NCBI GenBank assembly: GCA_965658595.1
Contig: CBFHSW010000042.1
Location: forward strand, 1 to 16,083
Reading direction: 5' to 3'
Length of the DNA stretch: 16,083 nucleotides
DNA from: UBA1858 sp965658595
GTDB taxonomy: Bacteria > Pseudomonadota > Gammaproteobacteria > UBA4575
The notes beneath the pieces were generated by a model. That model searched no databases. It was not told where the DNA came from and saw only the letters and a list, made by a program, of their open reading frames with translations. The translations under genes and the position numbers were made by a program. This document shows positions 7,208-15,115 of the stretch, piece by piece; positions within the stretch are counted from its first letter, which is position 1; each line of letters opens with the position of its first letter.

Positions 7208-7230
7208 TGCGTCAGGTTTGGTGACGTGCA
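7208..7230 (+). promoter_or_regulatory. Leader hairpin just upstream of the deaD ribosome binding site
   Basis: CGTCA (7210-7214) pairs with TGACG (7222-7226) around the 7-base loop GGTTTGG; an alternative pairing extends through TGC/GCA at the base. The hairpin ends about 12-15 bases before the AGGA at 7242-7245 that serves the start at 7252. A structured leader would fit the regulated translation seen for cold-shock helicase mRNAs in other bacteria, but nothing here proves it. Confidence 0.3.
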
Positions 7231-7251
7231 CTACAATTATTAGGATTTCAA

Positions 7252-9138
7252 ATGACCACCGACGCCATCGTTAAATTCAACCAGCTTGATCTCAAAAAGC
7301 CGATTCTCAGTGCATTAAATGAGATTGGCTATGAAACACCCTCACCGATTCAAGCTCAAACTATTCCTTTCTTACTGGAAGGACGTGATGTACTCGGCCA
7401 AGCACAAACCGGTACCGGCAAAACTGCAGCCTTTGCTTTACCTATATTATCCAGAATCGATCTTAATCAAACCCAGCCACAAGTATTAGTATTAGCGCCG
7501 ACTAGAGAGCTCGCCATTCAGGTGGCTGAAGCCTTCCAAAAATATGCGTCCAAAATGAAAGGCTTTCATGTATTGCCTATTTACGGCGGACAGGATTATC
7601 GCGGACAAATACGCTCACTCAAACGCGGTGTGCATGTAGTGGTGGGGACACCCGGCCGTGTGATGGATCATATGCGTCGCGGCACACTGAGCCTTGATAA
7701 CTTGAGTACCTTAGTACTTGATGAAGCCGATGAAATGTTGCGCATGGGTTTCATCGATGATGTTGAATGGGTGTTAGAACAAACGCCTCCTGATCGTCAA
7801 ATCGCTTTATTCTCAGCGACTATGCCACAACAGATTCGACGTATCGCAACTAATCATTTAAATAATCCTGAACAAGTCACTATTAAGGTGAAGACCACTA
7901 CGGCGGATACTATTCGTCAACGTTACTGGCCAGTTAGTGGTGTGCATAAATTGGATGCACTTACGCGAATTTTAGAAGCTGAAATTTTTGATGGCATGTT
8001 AATTTTCGTGCGTACTAAAACCATTACCACTGAGTTAGCTGAAAAACTTGCTGCACGTGGTTTCTCCACTGCTGCCTTGAATGGTGATATTGCCCAGAAT
8101 CAGCGTGAACGTACCATCAAACAATTAAAAGATGGCAAGATAGATATTCTAGTAGCGACCGATGTTGCCGCACGTGGCCTAGACGTTGAGCGTATCAGTC
8201 ACGTAATTAATTACGATATCCCTCATGACACTGAGTCCTATGTTCACCGCATTGGTAGAACTGGTCGTGCTGGTCGTCAAGGTGATGCCATTTTATTTGT
8301 AGCCCCACGTGAGAAAAGATTATTAGCCGCGATAGAAAAAGCCACTCGTAAGAAAATAGAGTTAATGGAACTGCCTTCAACTGAGATCATTAATGACAAT
8401 CGTATCGCGCGCTTTATGCAACGTATTACTGATACTCTGGGTAAAGAAGACCTGACCTTATTCACACAACTAATAGAGCAATATCAGCTAGAACATAATG
8501 TCTCAGCGGTAGATATTGGTGCAGCATTGGCTAACCTATTACAAGGTGATACGCCGTTGCTGTTACAAAACAAACCTCAACGCAAAGCAGCTGCATTCAA
8601 GAATGATCAAGACCGTCCAGAAAGATCACGTGATCGATCACGATCTGACAAATCAAACAAGAAGACACGCGAACGTTCTGAGCGTGGATCAAGACAACAA
8701 GCTCCAGAAGAAGGCATGCTACGTTACCGCATTGAAGTGGGACATGATCATGAAGTTAAGCCGGGTAATATCGTTGGTGCGATCGCTAATGAGGCTGGCT
8801 TGGATAGTAAATATATTGGCCATATCAAAATACATGACGATCATAGTTTTGTTGATTTACCAGATGGTATGCCAAAAGAAGTCTTCAAAGAATTAAAGAA
8901 AGTATGGGTGTCAGGCCAACAACTGAATATTACACGTAGTGGCGACACACCATCTGATGACAAGCCCAGAAAACGCAGGGCACCTGGCCAACTTAGCAAA
9001 CCTGGAAAATCTAGCCGGTCAGGAAAAACAAGGGATGCAGGAAAATCAGCCAGCTCTGAAAAGTCTGGCAAACGACGTGCTGGCTCTCAAAAACCTGCAC
9101 GCAGTAAATCAGCACCGAAACGAAAAAGGCGCAGCTAG
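7252..9138 (+). CDS. deaD: DEAD-box ATP-dependent RNA helicase (DeaD/CsdA type)
   Basis: This 628-residue cytoplasmic helicase unwinds RNA during ribosome assembly, mRNA decay and cold adaptation in its family. The helicase core holds the Q motif (about 25-36), motif I AQTGTGKT (51-58), PTREL (83-87), TPGR (133-136), DEAD (157-160), SAT (188-190), FVRTK (252-256), ATDVAARGLD (302-311) and HRIGRTGR (332-339). Residues 445-488 form a charged R/S/D/K-rich linker. A DbpA-type RNA-binding domain follows at about 489-560, and the last 60 residues are a very basic, Lys/Arg/Ser/Gly-rich disordered tail. The DbpA-like domain and length favour DeaD/CsdA over the shorter RhlB, RhlE or SrmB. The start follows an AGGA site by 6 bases. 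The 3' end converges with slyD. Confidence 0.95.
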   Translation: MTTDAIVKFNQLDLKKPILSALNEIGYETPSPIQAQTIPFLLEGRDVLGQAQTGTGKTAAFALPILSRIDLNQTQPQVLVLAPTRELAIQVAEAFQKYASKMKGFHVLPIYGGQDYRGQIRSLKRGVHVVVGTPGRVMDHMRRGTLSLDNLSTLVLDEADEMLRMGFIDDVEWVLEQTPPDRQIALFSATMPQQIRRIATNHLNNPEQVTIKVKTTTADTIRQRYWPVSGVHKLDALTRILEAEIFDGMLIFVRTKTITTELAEKLAARGFSTAALNGDIAQNQRERTIKQLKDGKIDILVATDVAARGLDVERISHVINYDIPHDTESYVHRIGRTGRAGRQGDAILFVAPREKRLLAAIEKATRKKIELMELPSTEIINDNRIARFMQRITDTLGKEDLTLFTQLIEQYQLEHNVSAVDIGAALANLLQGDTPLLLQNKPQRKAAAFKNDQDRPERSRDRSRSDKSNKKTRERSERGSRQQAPEEGMLRYRIEVGHDHEVKPGNIVGAIANEAGLDSKYIGHIKIHDDHSFVDLPDGMPKEVFKELKKVWVSGQQLNITRSGDTPSDDKPRKRRAPGQLSKPGKSSRSGKTRDAGKSASSEKSGKRRAGSQKPARSKSAPKRKRRS

Positions 9139-9151
9139 AAAGCTACGCCTT
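9123..9151 (-). terminator. Intrinsic terminator of slyD, overlapping the deaD stop codon
   Basis: AAGGCGCAGCT (9126-9136) pairs with AGCTACGCCTT (9141-9151) around a 4-base loop, with a single mismatch. On the minus strand the stem is followed by a run of five T, a good intrinsic terminator for slyD. On the plus strand no T-run follows beyond the two in the stem, so its effect on deaD is less clear. The stem and loop include the deaD stop codon. Confidence 0.75.
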
Positions 9152-9176
9152 GAGATCAATCTGTTTAACTATTGGC

Positions 9177-9647
9177 TCAGTGCGGATGGCCGTGCTCGAT
9201 CTCATCAGCCGTGGCATCACGAACGCTGACAATCTTAACGTCAAAGTTAAGTGTCACCCCTGCTAACGGATGATTGCCATCTACTGTCACCTGGTCTCCC
9301 TCGATTTCAGTAATCACAACTCGCTGCACTTCACCGGCTGGGCCTTGTGCCTCGAACGCCATACCTGCCTCTAAAGATTCCACACCTTCAAATGCAGATT
9401 TATCGACCGCTTGAATTAATTCAGGTATCACTTCTCCATAACCTTCCTCTGGAGCAACTGTCACCTGACATTCATCATCCACTGTTTTACCTATCAAACC
9501 TTTTTCCAGACCTGGAATGATATTTTTTGCCCCATGCAAATAAGCCAATGGCTCAGAATCTTGCGAGCTATCCAGCACATTACCTTGTTCGTCTGTCAAT
9601 GTGTAATGCATACTCACAACCGTTTTGTCACCCACCATTAATGTCAT
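9177..9647 (-). CDS. slyD: FKBP-type peptidyl-prolyl isomerase SlyD
   Basis: SlyD is a cytoplasmic prolyl isomerase and chaperone that in E. coli also delivers nickel for hydrogenase assembly. The 156-residue protein opens with the split FKBP fold (VVSMHYTLTDEQGNVLDSS, then LHGAKNIIPGLEKGLIG). The insert-in-flap chaperone domain lies at about residues 70-120, and the fold closes with GNHPLAGVTLNFDVKIV. The C-terminal metal-binding tail is short, ending in HGHPH, unlike the long His/Cys-rich tail of E. coli SlyD, so strong nickel storage is unlikely. The ATG at 9647 follows an AGAGGA site. A promoter (TTAACA, 18 bases, GATTAT) lies just upstream, and a terminator at 9123-9151 ends what looks like a single-gene transcript. 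Confidence 0.93.
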   Translation of the reverse strand: MTLMVGDKTVVSMHYTLTDEQGNVLDSSQDSEPLAYLHGAKNIIPGLEKGLIGKTVDDECQVTVAPEEGYGEVIPELIQAVDKSAFEGVESLEAGMAFEAQGPAGEVQRVVITEIEGDQVTVDGNHPLAGVTLNFDVKIVSVRDATADEIEHGHPH

Positions 9648-9673
9648 TATTTTCCTCTGATAGTTTTTGAATG

Positions 9674-9703
9674 ATAATCCTGCCGTCAGTTTATCAGTGT
9701 TAA
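9674..9703 (-). promoter_or_regulatory. Putative sigma-70 promoter of slyD
   Basis: On the minus strand TTAACA (9698-9703, five of six matches) and GATTAT (9674-9679, four of six) are separated by 18 bases. Transcription would start near 9667, about 20 bases before the slyD start codon and upstream of its AGAGGA site. This is one of the better promoter matches in the window. Confidence 0.5.
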
Positions 9704-9740
9704 CGGTGCTTCACACTGAAAACCCACTAGCTACGCACAT

Positions 9741-10187
9741 TCAAGCATTCTGCTGAATAAATCTATCTAACTGATTAGCAAAAGCTTGTCGGTCACTATG
9801 ACTAAAAGGCGCCTGAGTACTAGATTGTATGCCACTGGCGCGCAAGGTATCCATTAAGTCACGAACACTCAACAAGCTCTTAATTGTACTGGCATCAAAG
9901 CGCTCTCCACGTGGGTTTAGTGCATGAGCTTGTTTTTCTATTATCTCTGCTGCGAGCGGTATGTCACTGGTGATTACCAGATCATTAATCTCCACTCGAC
10001 TAACAATTTCATTGTCTGCTACATCAAAACCACGTGGCACTTGCAACATCTTGACCCATTCTCCGCGGGGAATCGGAATGGGATTATTGGCCACTAAAAT
10101 ACACTCACATTGTGCTCGTTCAGCCGCACGAAATAATATCTCTCGAATCGGTACAGGACAGGCGTCTGCATCCACCCAAATTTTCAT
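9741..10187 (-). CDS. YaiI/YqxD family protein (UPF0178/DUF188)
   Basis: This 148-residue cytoplasmic protein belongs to the widespread YaiI/YqxD family, whose fold resembles PIN/NYN nuclease domains; no reaction is established. Family hallmarks are the opening IWVDADACPVPIREI, with clustered acidic residues in the position expected for metal binding, TSDIPLAAEII in the middle and LNPRGERF after it. These acidic residues are intact, so a nuclease-like activity is possible but unproven. The start follows an AGGT-type site. The gene is divergent from bioD and 93 bases upstream of slyD on the same strand. As slyD has its own promoter, I infer separate transcription, though no terminator is seen between them. 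Confidence 0.88.
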   Translation of the reverse strand: MKIWVDADACPVPIREILFRAAERAQCECILVANNPIPIPRGEWVKMLQVPRGFDVADNEIVSRVEINDLVITSDIPLAAEIIEKQAHALNPRGERFDASTIKSLLSVRDLMDTLRASGIQSSTQAPFSHSDRQAFANQLDRFIQQNA

Positions 10188-10321
10188 ATGACTTACCTAA
10201 TGTTTATGGACTCACACTTTACATTGTCATGAATCATGTCAGTTTTATTGAGCTACGTGTATCGATAAAATTTTATTTGAGCTGCGCTCTTCGTCACATC
10301 AGTAAATGATTGGAAAGCTCA

Positions 10322-10344
10322 CAGTGTCAGTTTACACTGCTGAC
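10322..10344 (+). promoter_or_regulatory. Two overlapping stems before the bioD start codon
   Basis: CAGTGT (10322-10327) pairs perfectly with ACACTG (10334-10339). GTCAG (10326-10330) can instead pair with CTGAC (10340-10344). The two stems share bases and cannot form together. They lie where a ribosome binding site for the ATG at 10346 would be, and no strong site is visible there. No BirA operator (TTGTAAACC, spacer, GGTTTACAA) is present. Confidence 0.25.
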
Positions 10345-10345
10345 T

Positions 10346-11029
10346 ATGAAAACACTTTTTATTAGCGGTAACGATACCGATGTTGGTAAAACTTACGTAG
10401 GCGTATCTCTGGTCAGTGCCTTAGTGCAGCAGGGCCATCAGTGTGTACCAAGAAAACCCATCGAATCTGGCTGTACTGAAACCTCTCAAGGACTACACCC
10501 AGCAGATGCTTCAGCCTATTTTGAAGCTTGCCAAAAATTAATTCCACTGTCTGAAATTTGTCCACTACGATACGTCCCCGCCATTTCACCTGAACGAGCA
10601 ATACGGTTAGCCAATGAAACCGTGACTGTGCAGACAGTAGTTGAGCTGTGTCAGCCTGCTGATCCTGAATCCTGTGATTATCTGATTGTGGAAGGTGCAG
10701 GCGGTTTGTATTCACCACTTTGCTCTGATGGTTTAAATGCTGATCTTGCCCAAGCATTGGATGCCGCTGTGTTAGTGGTTATCAATGATCGTTTAGGTTG
10801 CATCAATCAAACACTGCTTTGCTTAGAAGCACTCAAAGCGCGAAATTTAAGGCCTGTGGCTATAGTGCTTAATCAATGCCAACCCAGCGCTGATCATGAC
10901 ATGAATAATTATGAAGACTTAAAGTTACTCTTAACATTACCTATTATTATATTTCCTAATGCGCATGCACAATGTGATGGAAAACAACATGCTCTCCAAC
11001 AACTAGTTAATTTAATTGAGGCATTGTAA
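10346..11029 (+). CDS. bioD: Dethiobiotin synthetase BioD
   Basis: BioD closes the ureido ring of biotin, converting 7,8-diaminopelargonic acid, CO2 and ATP to dethiobiotin in the cytoplasm. I place the start at 10346 (MKTLFISGND, 227 residues), as in the family; an upstream in-frame TTG at 10310 would add 12 residues with no support. The P-loop is GNDTDVGKT (8-16), KPIESGC is the substrate and metal segment, and VEGAGGLYSPL is the second conserved loop. The P-loop has Asn where the family usually has Thr (GTDTxVGKT); the Lys and Thr that contact ATP phosphates remain. No other biotin gene is visible here. The stop codon abuts the slyX ATG, so the two are co-transcribed. Confidence 0.93.
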   Translation: MKTLFISGNDTDVGKTYVGVSLVSALVQQGHQCVPRKPIESGCTETSQGLHPADASAYFEACQKLIPLSEICPLRYVPAISPERAIRLANETVTVQTVVELCQPADPESCDYLIVEGAGGLYSPLCSDGLNADLAQALDAAVLVVINDRLGCINQTLLCLEALKARNLRPVAIVLNQCQPSADHDMNNYEDLKLLLTLPIIIFPNAHAQCDGKQHALQQLVNLIEAL

Positions 11030-11242
11030 ATGACACCACCCGACAATCGTTTGGTCGATATTGAAACACAACTCGCTTATCAAGAAGACTTGATCCAGTC
11101 ATTGAATGAAGTAGTGATTAGCATGCAACAACAGATTGATAAATTAGAACTTAAAAATCAACGCTTACAGGATAATGTAAAGCAGATGGAAACATTGTTA
11201 CCGAACGATCAAAATCAAAATGAACAACCACCTCATTACTAG
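11030..11242 (+). CDS. slyX: SlyX family protein
   Basis: SlyX is a small conserved gammaproteobacterial protein whose biochemical role is not known. This 70-residue copy is mostly a heptad-like coiled coil (about residues 6-58, rich in Glu, Gln, Leu and Ile) and ends in the family's hallmark PPHY. Its ATG directly follows the bioD TAA with no gap, so translation is probably coupled to bioD. SlyX often neighbours slyD in other genomes; here slyD lies about 1.4 kb away, with yaiI and bioD in between. Confidence 0.9.
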   Translation: MTPPDNRLVDIETQLAYQEDLIQSLNEVVISMQQQIDKLELKNQRLQDNVKQMETLLPNDQNQNEQPPHY

Positions 11243-11298
11243 TTTAGTTAATGTGGTGGTTAGATGTGCTGATTTGATGAAAAAATATTGTTAGCCAC

Positions 11299-11323
11299 AA
11301 AAAAGCCCGCGTGAGCAGGCTTT
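11299..11323 (-). terminator. Bidirectional intrinsic terminator between slyX and fba
   Basis: AAAGCCCGC (11302-11310) and GCAGGCTTT (11315-11323) form a GC-rich stem with one mismatch and a GTGA loop. On the minus strand it is followed by six T in a row, a strong terminator for the gap-pgk-pyk-fba transcript. On the plus strand the tail TTTGTTC could also end the bioD-slyX transcript. Confidence 0.8.
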
Positions 11324-11358
11324 GTTCATGCCATTCCAATGGCGATAAATCTGAGAAT

Positions 11359-12363
11359 CTAATCCGCGCTATATTCACCTAGTGCAGCTTTTCCGTTACA
11401 ACGAGCACGCTCTAGTAATACAGCTTGAGCGGCGGCCACATTGGCTTCATCCCCATTCCATGTCGACATTGCAGATTGTTGTAATGCTCTGCCGTATGAG
11501 AAAGTGAGATTCCACGGTAAGTTGATGCCTAGATTATGCATAGCACTCAAATGAGAGCTAGCTTCTGTATCTGATTGTCCCCCCGAGAGGAATGCAATAC
11601 CAGGCACTGCTGCAGGCACTGTGTGCATTAAGCAACGCACTGTTTGCTGAGCGACAGTTTCAACATCAGCTCTATTGGCCGCGTCAGCTCCTGAAATCAC
11701 CATACTAGGCTTAAGCACCATGCCTTCCATCAATACACCCTGAGTATGTAATTGTTGGAATGTCATACGTTGCGCTAATTCTGTAACCTCATAACAACGC
11801 TCAATTGAATGGCTACCATCCATAAGAACTTCTGGCTCAACGATAGGTACGATGCCTGCTTCTTGACTCAGTTTTGCGTATCGCGCTAGACCGTGAGCAT
11901 TGGCTTCAAGGCAAGCGATAGTAGGAATGTTTTCACCGATCGTAATCACCGCTCTCCATTTAGAGAACCGTGCACCTAGCTTATAGTATTCCGCCAGTCG
12001 CTCTCTAAGCCCGTCTAATCCTTCCGTGACTTTTTCATCTTCATGACCCGATAACACTTTAGCACCAGCATCCACTTTAATGCCTGGAATAATGCCGTTG
12101 TCAGCTAAGTATTTTGGAAAAGGTGTACCGTCGAGTAAGGTTTGACGTATGGTCTCGTCAAACAATATGGCACCACTTATATAGTCTGATAAACCCGTGG
12201 TAGTCACCAACATGTCTCGATAAGCTTGGCGCATTTTTTCCGTTTCTGGGATACCTAATTTTTTGAAACGTTTACCGCAGGTTGGATGACTTTCATCCAT
12301 AGCCAATATGCCTTTACCGGGGGCTACCATTGCCTGTGCTATCTGTTTAAGTTCTTCACTCAT
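11359..12363 (-). CDS. fba: Class I fructose-bisphosphate aldolase
   Basis: This enzyme reversibly cleaves fructose 1,6-bisphosphate to dihydroxyacetone phosphate and glyceraldehyde 3-phosphate. The 334-residue protein is the metal-independent Schiff-base (animal-like class I) type. It has GILAMDES (Asp23), GIKVDAG (Lys96), ARFSKWR (Lys135), IVEPEVL (acid residues) and MVLKPSM with the Schiff-base Lys218, followed by FLSGGQSD. The animal C-terminal catalytic Tyr tail is absent; the protein ends EYSAD. The start at 12363 follows a GGGAG site. It is last in the gap-pgk-pyk-fba unit, 67 bases after pyk, and ends before the terminator at 11299-11323. It can serve glycolysis, gluconeogenesis or a carbon-fixation cycle. 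Confidence 0.94.
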   Translation of the reverse strand: MSEELKQIAQAMVAPGKGILAMDESHPTCGKRFKKLGIPETEKMRQAYRDMLVTTTGLSDYISGAILFDETIRQTLLDGTPFPKYLADNGIIPGIKVDAGAKVLSGHEDEKVTEGLDGLRERLAEYYKLGARFSKWRAVITIGENIPTIACLEANAHGLARYAKLSQEAGIVPIVEPEVLMDGSHSIERCYEVTELAQRMTFQQLHTQGVLMEGMVLKPSMVISGADAANRADVETVAQQTVRCLMHTVPAAVPGIAFLSGGQSDTEASSHLSAMHNLGINLPWNLTFSYGRALQQSAMSTWNGDEANVAAAQAVLLERARCNGKAALGEYSAD

Positions 12364-12430
12364 ATCGTTCTCCCTATCTACCTATGTCAAAAAAATTCTT
12401 TAACTCATTGTTTGGTCATTTACCGAGTTA

Positions 12431-13894
12431 CTAGCCCACATATTCCGGATCATTTTGTTCTTCGACCATGTGACCCACCTGCAATACTTTCATAGCATTG
12501 GTACCACCATCGACACCCATTAGGTCGCCCTTGGTCAGAATCACAAGATTACCGTCCACCACCTCACGACATTCTTTTAGAACGTCGACGGCAGCATGAT
12601 TAACTTGTGCATGGGTTTTACCTAGAAAATCCAGTTTGGCAGGAAACACTCCACGATATAGCGTCACTCTGCGCAATGTTTTCACATGACGTGTTAATGC
12701 ATAAATTGGGATCGATGAGCTAATACGTGACATCCATAACGCAGTGGTCCCAGACTCAGTCAAGGCTGCTATCGCAGCCACATTAAGATGATTTGCTAAA
12801 TACATGGCTGACATTGCTATCGCTTTATCCACTCGCTCTGAGCCTTCTTGAATTCTGCGCGCACCTTTTTCAGCTTCTCGATATTCAGAAGCACGACACA
12901 CTCGACTCATCGCTTTAACCACTTCCACTGGATATTCACCGACCGCCGTCTCACCTGATGTCATCACTGCATCTGTACCATCTAGCACAGCATTAGCTAC
13001 GTCAGACACTTCAGCTCGAGTTGGTATTGGACTGTGCACCATGGATTCCATCATTTGAGTTGCAGTGATAACACAGCAGTTAGTTTTCTGGGCTTGTGCG
13101 ATCAATGACTTTTGCACACCGGGGACTTCCGCATCACCAATTTCTACCCCGAGATCACCACGTGCCACCATGATGGCGTCTGATGCAGCAAGGATTTCTT
13201 CCATTACCTCTAGCGCTTCAGAAGTTTCAATTTTAGAGACTATGCCAGCATCACTGTCATTCTCTTTAAGCAATTCACGAACACGATAGATATCATCTGC
13301 ACGCTTCAAAAATGAAATAGCTATGTAGTCTAGATCTAGCTCTTTAGCATAAGTGATATCTTTAAGATCTTTTTCTGTCAGACAGGCCGCAGACAAACCA
13401 CCACCTTTACGATTCATGCCTTTATTACTAGATAGCTCTCCACCTACTAACACAGTAGTTTTCACTAACGGGCCCTCGACACTATCTATTTTTAATGAGA
13501 TGCGTCCATCATCTAGTAACAAAGTATCACCAGCCACTACATCGTTAACTAAACCTTTGTAAGTGAATCCGATAACTTGTTGTGTGCCCGATTCCAAATC
13601 TAACTCAGCATCTAAAGTGAATTTATCACCTGGCTGAATAATGACTTTGCCTTCTTTAAAGCGACCAATACGTAATTTAGCACCTTGCAAATCTCCAAGG
13701 ATGCCAATGTTGTAGTGCTTTTCTTTACTGATACGTCGCACCATATCAACACGACGTTTGTGTTCTTCCATACTGCCATGTGAGAAATTCAGTCTAACCA
13801 AATCGATACCTGCATCGATCATGTCTGACATGACTTGCTCATCATCTGTGGCCGGACCTAGTGTAGTGATAATTTTGGTACGTCGATGCATCAT
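12431..13894 (-). CDS. pyk: Pyruvate kinase
   Basis: Pyruvate kinase converts phosphoenolpyruvate and ADP to pyruvate and ATP, the final step of glycolysis. The 487-residue protein shows RLNFSHG (34-40) at the start of the barrel, MNRKGGGLSAA (160-170), IVSKIETSEAL with catalytic Lys221 and metal ligand Glu223, ARGDLGVE (244-251) and TATQMMESM (278-286). The C-terminal domain is full length, so allosteric control is likely. The usual GPK/GPE segment reads GAKLR (71-75): Lys73 sits where K+-dependent enzymes carry Glu, which predicts K+ independence, and Ala72 replaces the conserved Pro. It resembles the PykA type. Its ATG is 2 bases after the pgk stop; a second ATG follows immediately. Confidence 0.95.
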   Translation of the reverse strand: MMHRRTKIITTLGPATDDEQVMSDMIDAGIDLVRLNFSHGSMEEHKRRVDMVRRISKEKHYNIGILGDLQGAKLRIGRFKEGKVIIQPGDKFTLDAELDLESGTQQVIGFTYKGLVNDVVAGDTLLLDDGRISLKIDSVEGPLVKTTVLVGGELSSNKGMNRKGGGLSAACLTEKDLKDITYAKELDLDYIAISFLKRADDIYRVRELLKENDSDAGIVSKIETSEALEVMEEILAASDAIMVARGDLGVEIGDAEVPGVQKSLIAQAQKTNCCVITATQMMESMVHSPIPTRAEVSDVANAVLDGTDAVMTSGETAVGEYPVEVVKAMSRVCRASEYREAEKGARRIQEGSERVDKAIAMSAMYLANHLNVAAIAALTESGTTALWMSRISSSIPIYALTRHVKTLRRVTLYRGVFPAKLDFLGKTHAQVNHAAVDVLKECREVVDGNLVILTKGDLMGVDGGTNAMKVLQVGHMVEEQNDPEYVG

Positions 13895-13896
13895 AA

Positions 13897-15087
13897 TTAT
13901 TGTGCCTTTGCTTGTGTACGTTGTTGGAGTATTTCAACTGCAGGTAAAACCTTGCCTTCAAGAAACTCTAAAAACGCACCACCACCTGTTGATATATATG
14001 AAATATTATTCGCTATATTGAATTTATCAATTGCCGCGACTGTATCGCCTCCTCCTGCTATGGAGAAAGCTGCACTGTCCGCAATTGCCTGCGACAGTGT
14101 TTTTGTTCCTTGTGCAAAATTATCAAACTCAAATACACCGAGTGGACCATTCCATACAATTGTGCCGGCATCTTTCATGATGGCGGCTAAATGCTGACAA
14201 CTGTCTGGACCTATGTCCAATATCAAATCGTCATCAGACACAGCATCCACTGATTTTATTTCAGCCTTTGCCTGTTTTGAAAAACTTTTCGCACACACCA
14301 CATCTGTGGGTATGGGAATTTCTGTTCCTGAAGATCGTGCTTGTTCAATCAATTTTTTAGCCACATCCAATAGATCTTCTTCATACAAAGATTGACCAAT
14401 AGAGTAACCTGCAGCAGCAATAAACGTATTGGCAATACCACCACCAATCACCAGTTGATCCACCTTATTGATCAACTGTTCCAACAAAGCGAGTTTTGTC
14501 GAGACCTTGGAGCCTCCAACAATTGCTACCATTGGATGAGCCGGTGTTTCTAAGGCTTGTGTCAACGCTTCTAACTCCGCATTTAATAATGGGCCTGCAC
14601 AGGCTGTCGGCGCGTATTTCGCTACGCCAAAGGTCGAGGCTTGCGCTCGATGCGCAGTGCCAAAAGCATCCATGACAAATATATCGCATAGAGCTGCCAT
14701 TTTTTGTGACAACTCAGGTGCTGACTTTTTCTCACCTGTTAGAAATCTAACATTTTCACACAACACGATTTGGCCTGGCTGGATATCTATGTGATCGATC
14801 CAATCACGCACCAAGCTAACATTCACGCCGAGCGCATCGGTTAATGCCTGAGCCACAGGGGCAAGACTTAGAGATTCATCATATTCACCCTCAACCGGGC
14901 GTCCAAGATGTGACATCACCATGACAGCTGCACCCTGCTCAAGGGCATATTGTAAAGTCGGCAACGACGCGCGTATACGCGCATCATTACTAATCTTGCC
15001 ATCATGAATGGGCACATTCAGGTCTTGTCTGATTAAAACTCTCTGCCCACTCAAGGACAGCTCATGCATTTTAGTTATGCTGGGCAT
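13897..15087 (-). CDS. pgk: Phosphoglycerate kinase
   Basis: Phosphoglycerate kinase transfers phosphate between 1,3-bisphosphoglycerate and ADP. The 396-residue monomer shows RQDLNVP (20-26) and SHLGRP (59-64) in the N-terminal substrate domain, CENVRF (110-115) and MDAFGTAHR (139-147). The nucleotide-binding half has GGSKVSTK (191-198), WNGPLGVFE (312-320), GGGDT (345-349) and STGGGAFLE (366-374). All known catalytic residues appear present. The start at 15087 follows an AGAGGG site. It lies 28 bases after gap and 2 bases before pyk, in a unit whose neighbours handle adjoining glycolytic steps. Confidence 0.96.
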   Translation of the reverse strand: MPSITKMHELSLSGQRVLIRQDLNVPIHDGKISNDARIRASLPTLQYALEQGAAVMVMSHLGRPVEGEYDESLSLAPVAQALTDALGVNVSLVRDWIDHIDIQPGQIVLCENVRFLTGEKKSAPELSQKMAALCDIFVMDAFGTAHRAQASTFGVAKYAPTACAGPLLNAELEALTQALETPAHPMVAIVGGSKVSTKLALLEQLINKVDQLVIGGGIANTFIAAAGYSIGQSLYEEDLLDVAKKLIEQARSSGTEIPIPTDVVCAKSFSKQAKAEIKSVDAVSDDDLILDIGPDSCQHLAAIMKDAGTIVWNGPLGVFEFDNFAQGTKTLSQAIADSAAFSIAGGGDTVAAIDKFNIANNISYISTGGGAFLEFLEGKVLPAVEILQQRTQAKAQ

Positions 15088-15115
15088 AAACCCTCTATCA
15101 TCAAATCAACCTGCA

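Noticed and set aside
8516..8896. 126-codon plus-strand open frame inside deaD
   Set aside because: It lies entirely within the well-supported deaD gene in another frame, has no ribosome binding site and no recognisable protein character.
10310..10345. TTG start adding 12 residues to BioD
   Set aside because: The extension matches nothing in the family, which begins just before the P-loop beta strand, and no ribosome binding site supports it.
10188..10345. BirA operator upstream of bioD
   Set aside because: Only a short TTTACA resembles part of a half-site; the paired half-sites with the required spacer are absent.
13819..13831. CATGTC/GACATG palindrome inside pyk
   Set aside because: It lies in conserved coding sequence and is explained by the codons; a regulatory role has no other support.
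13758..14197. Plus-strand open frames opposite pyk and pgk
   Set aside because: They are antisense to intact, highly conserved enzymes, and their composition reflects the opposite-strand codons.
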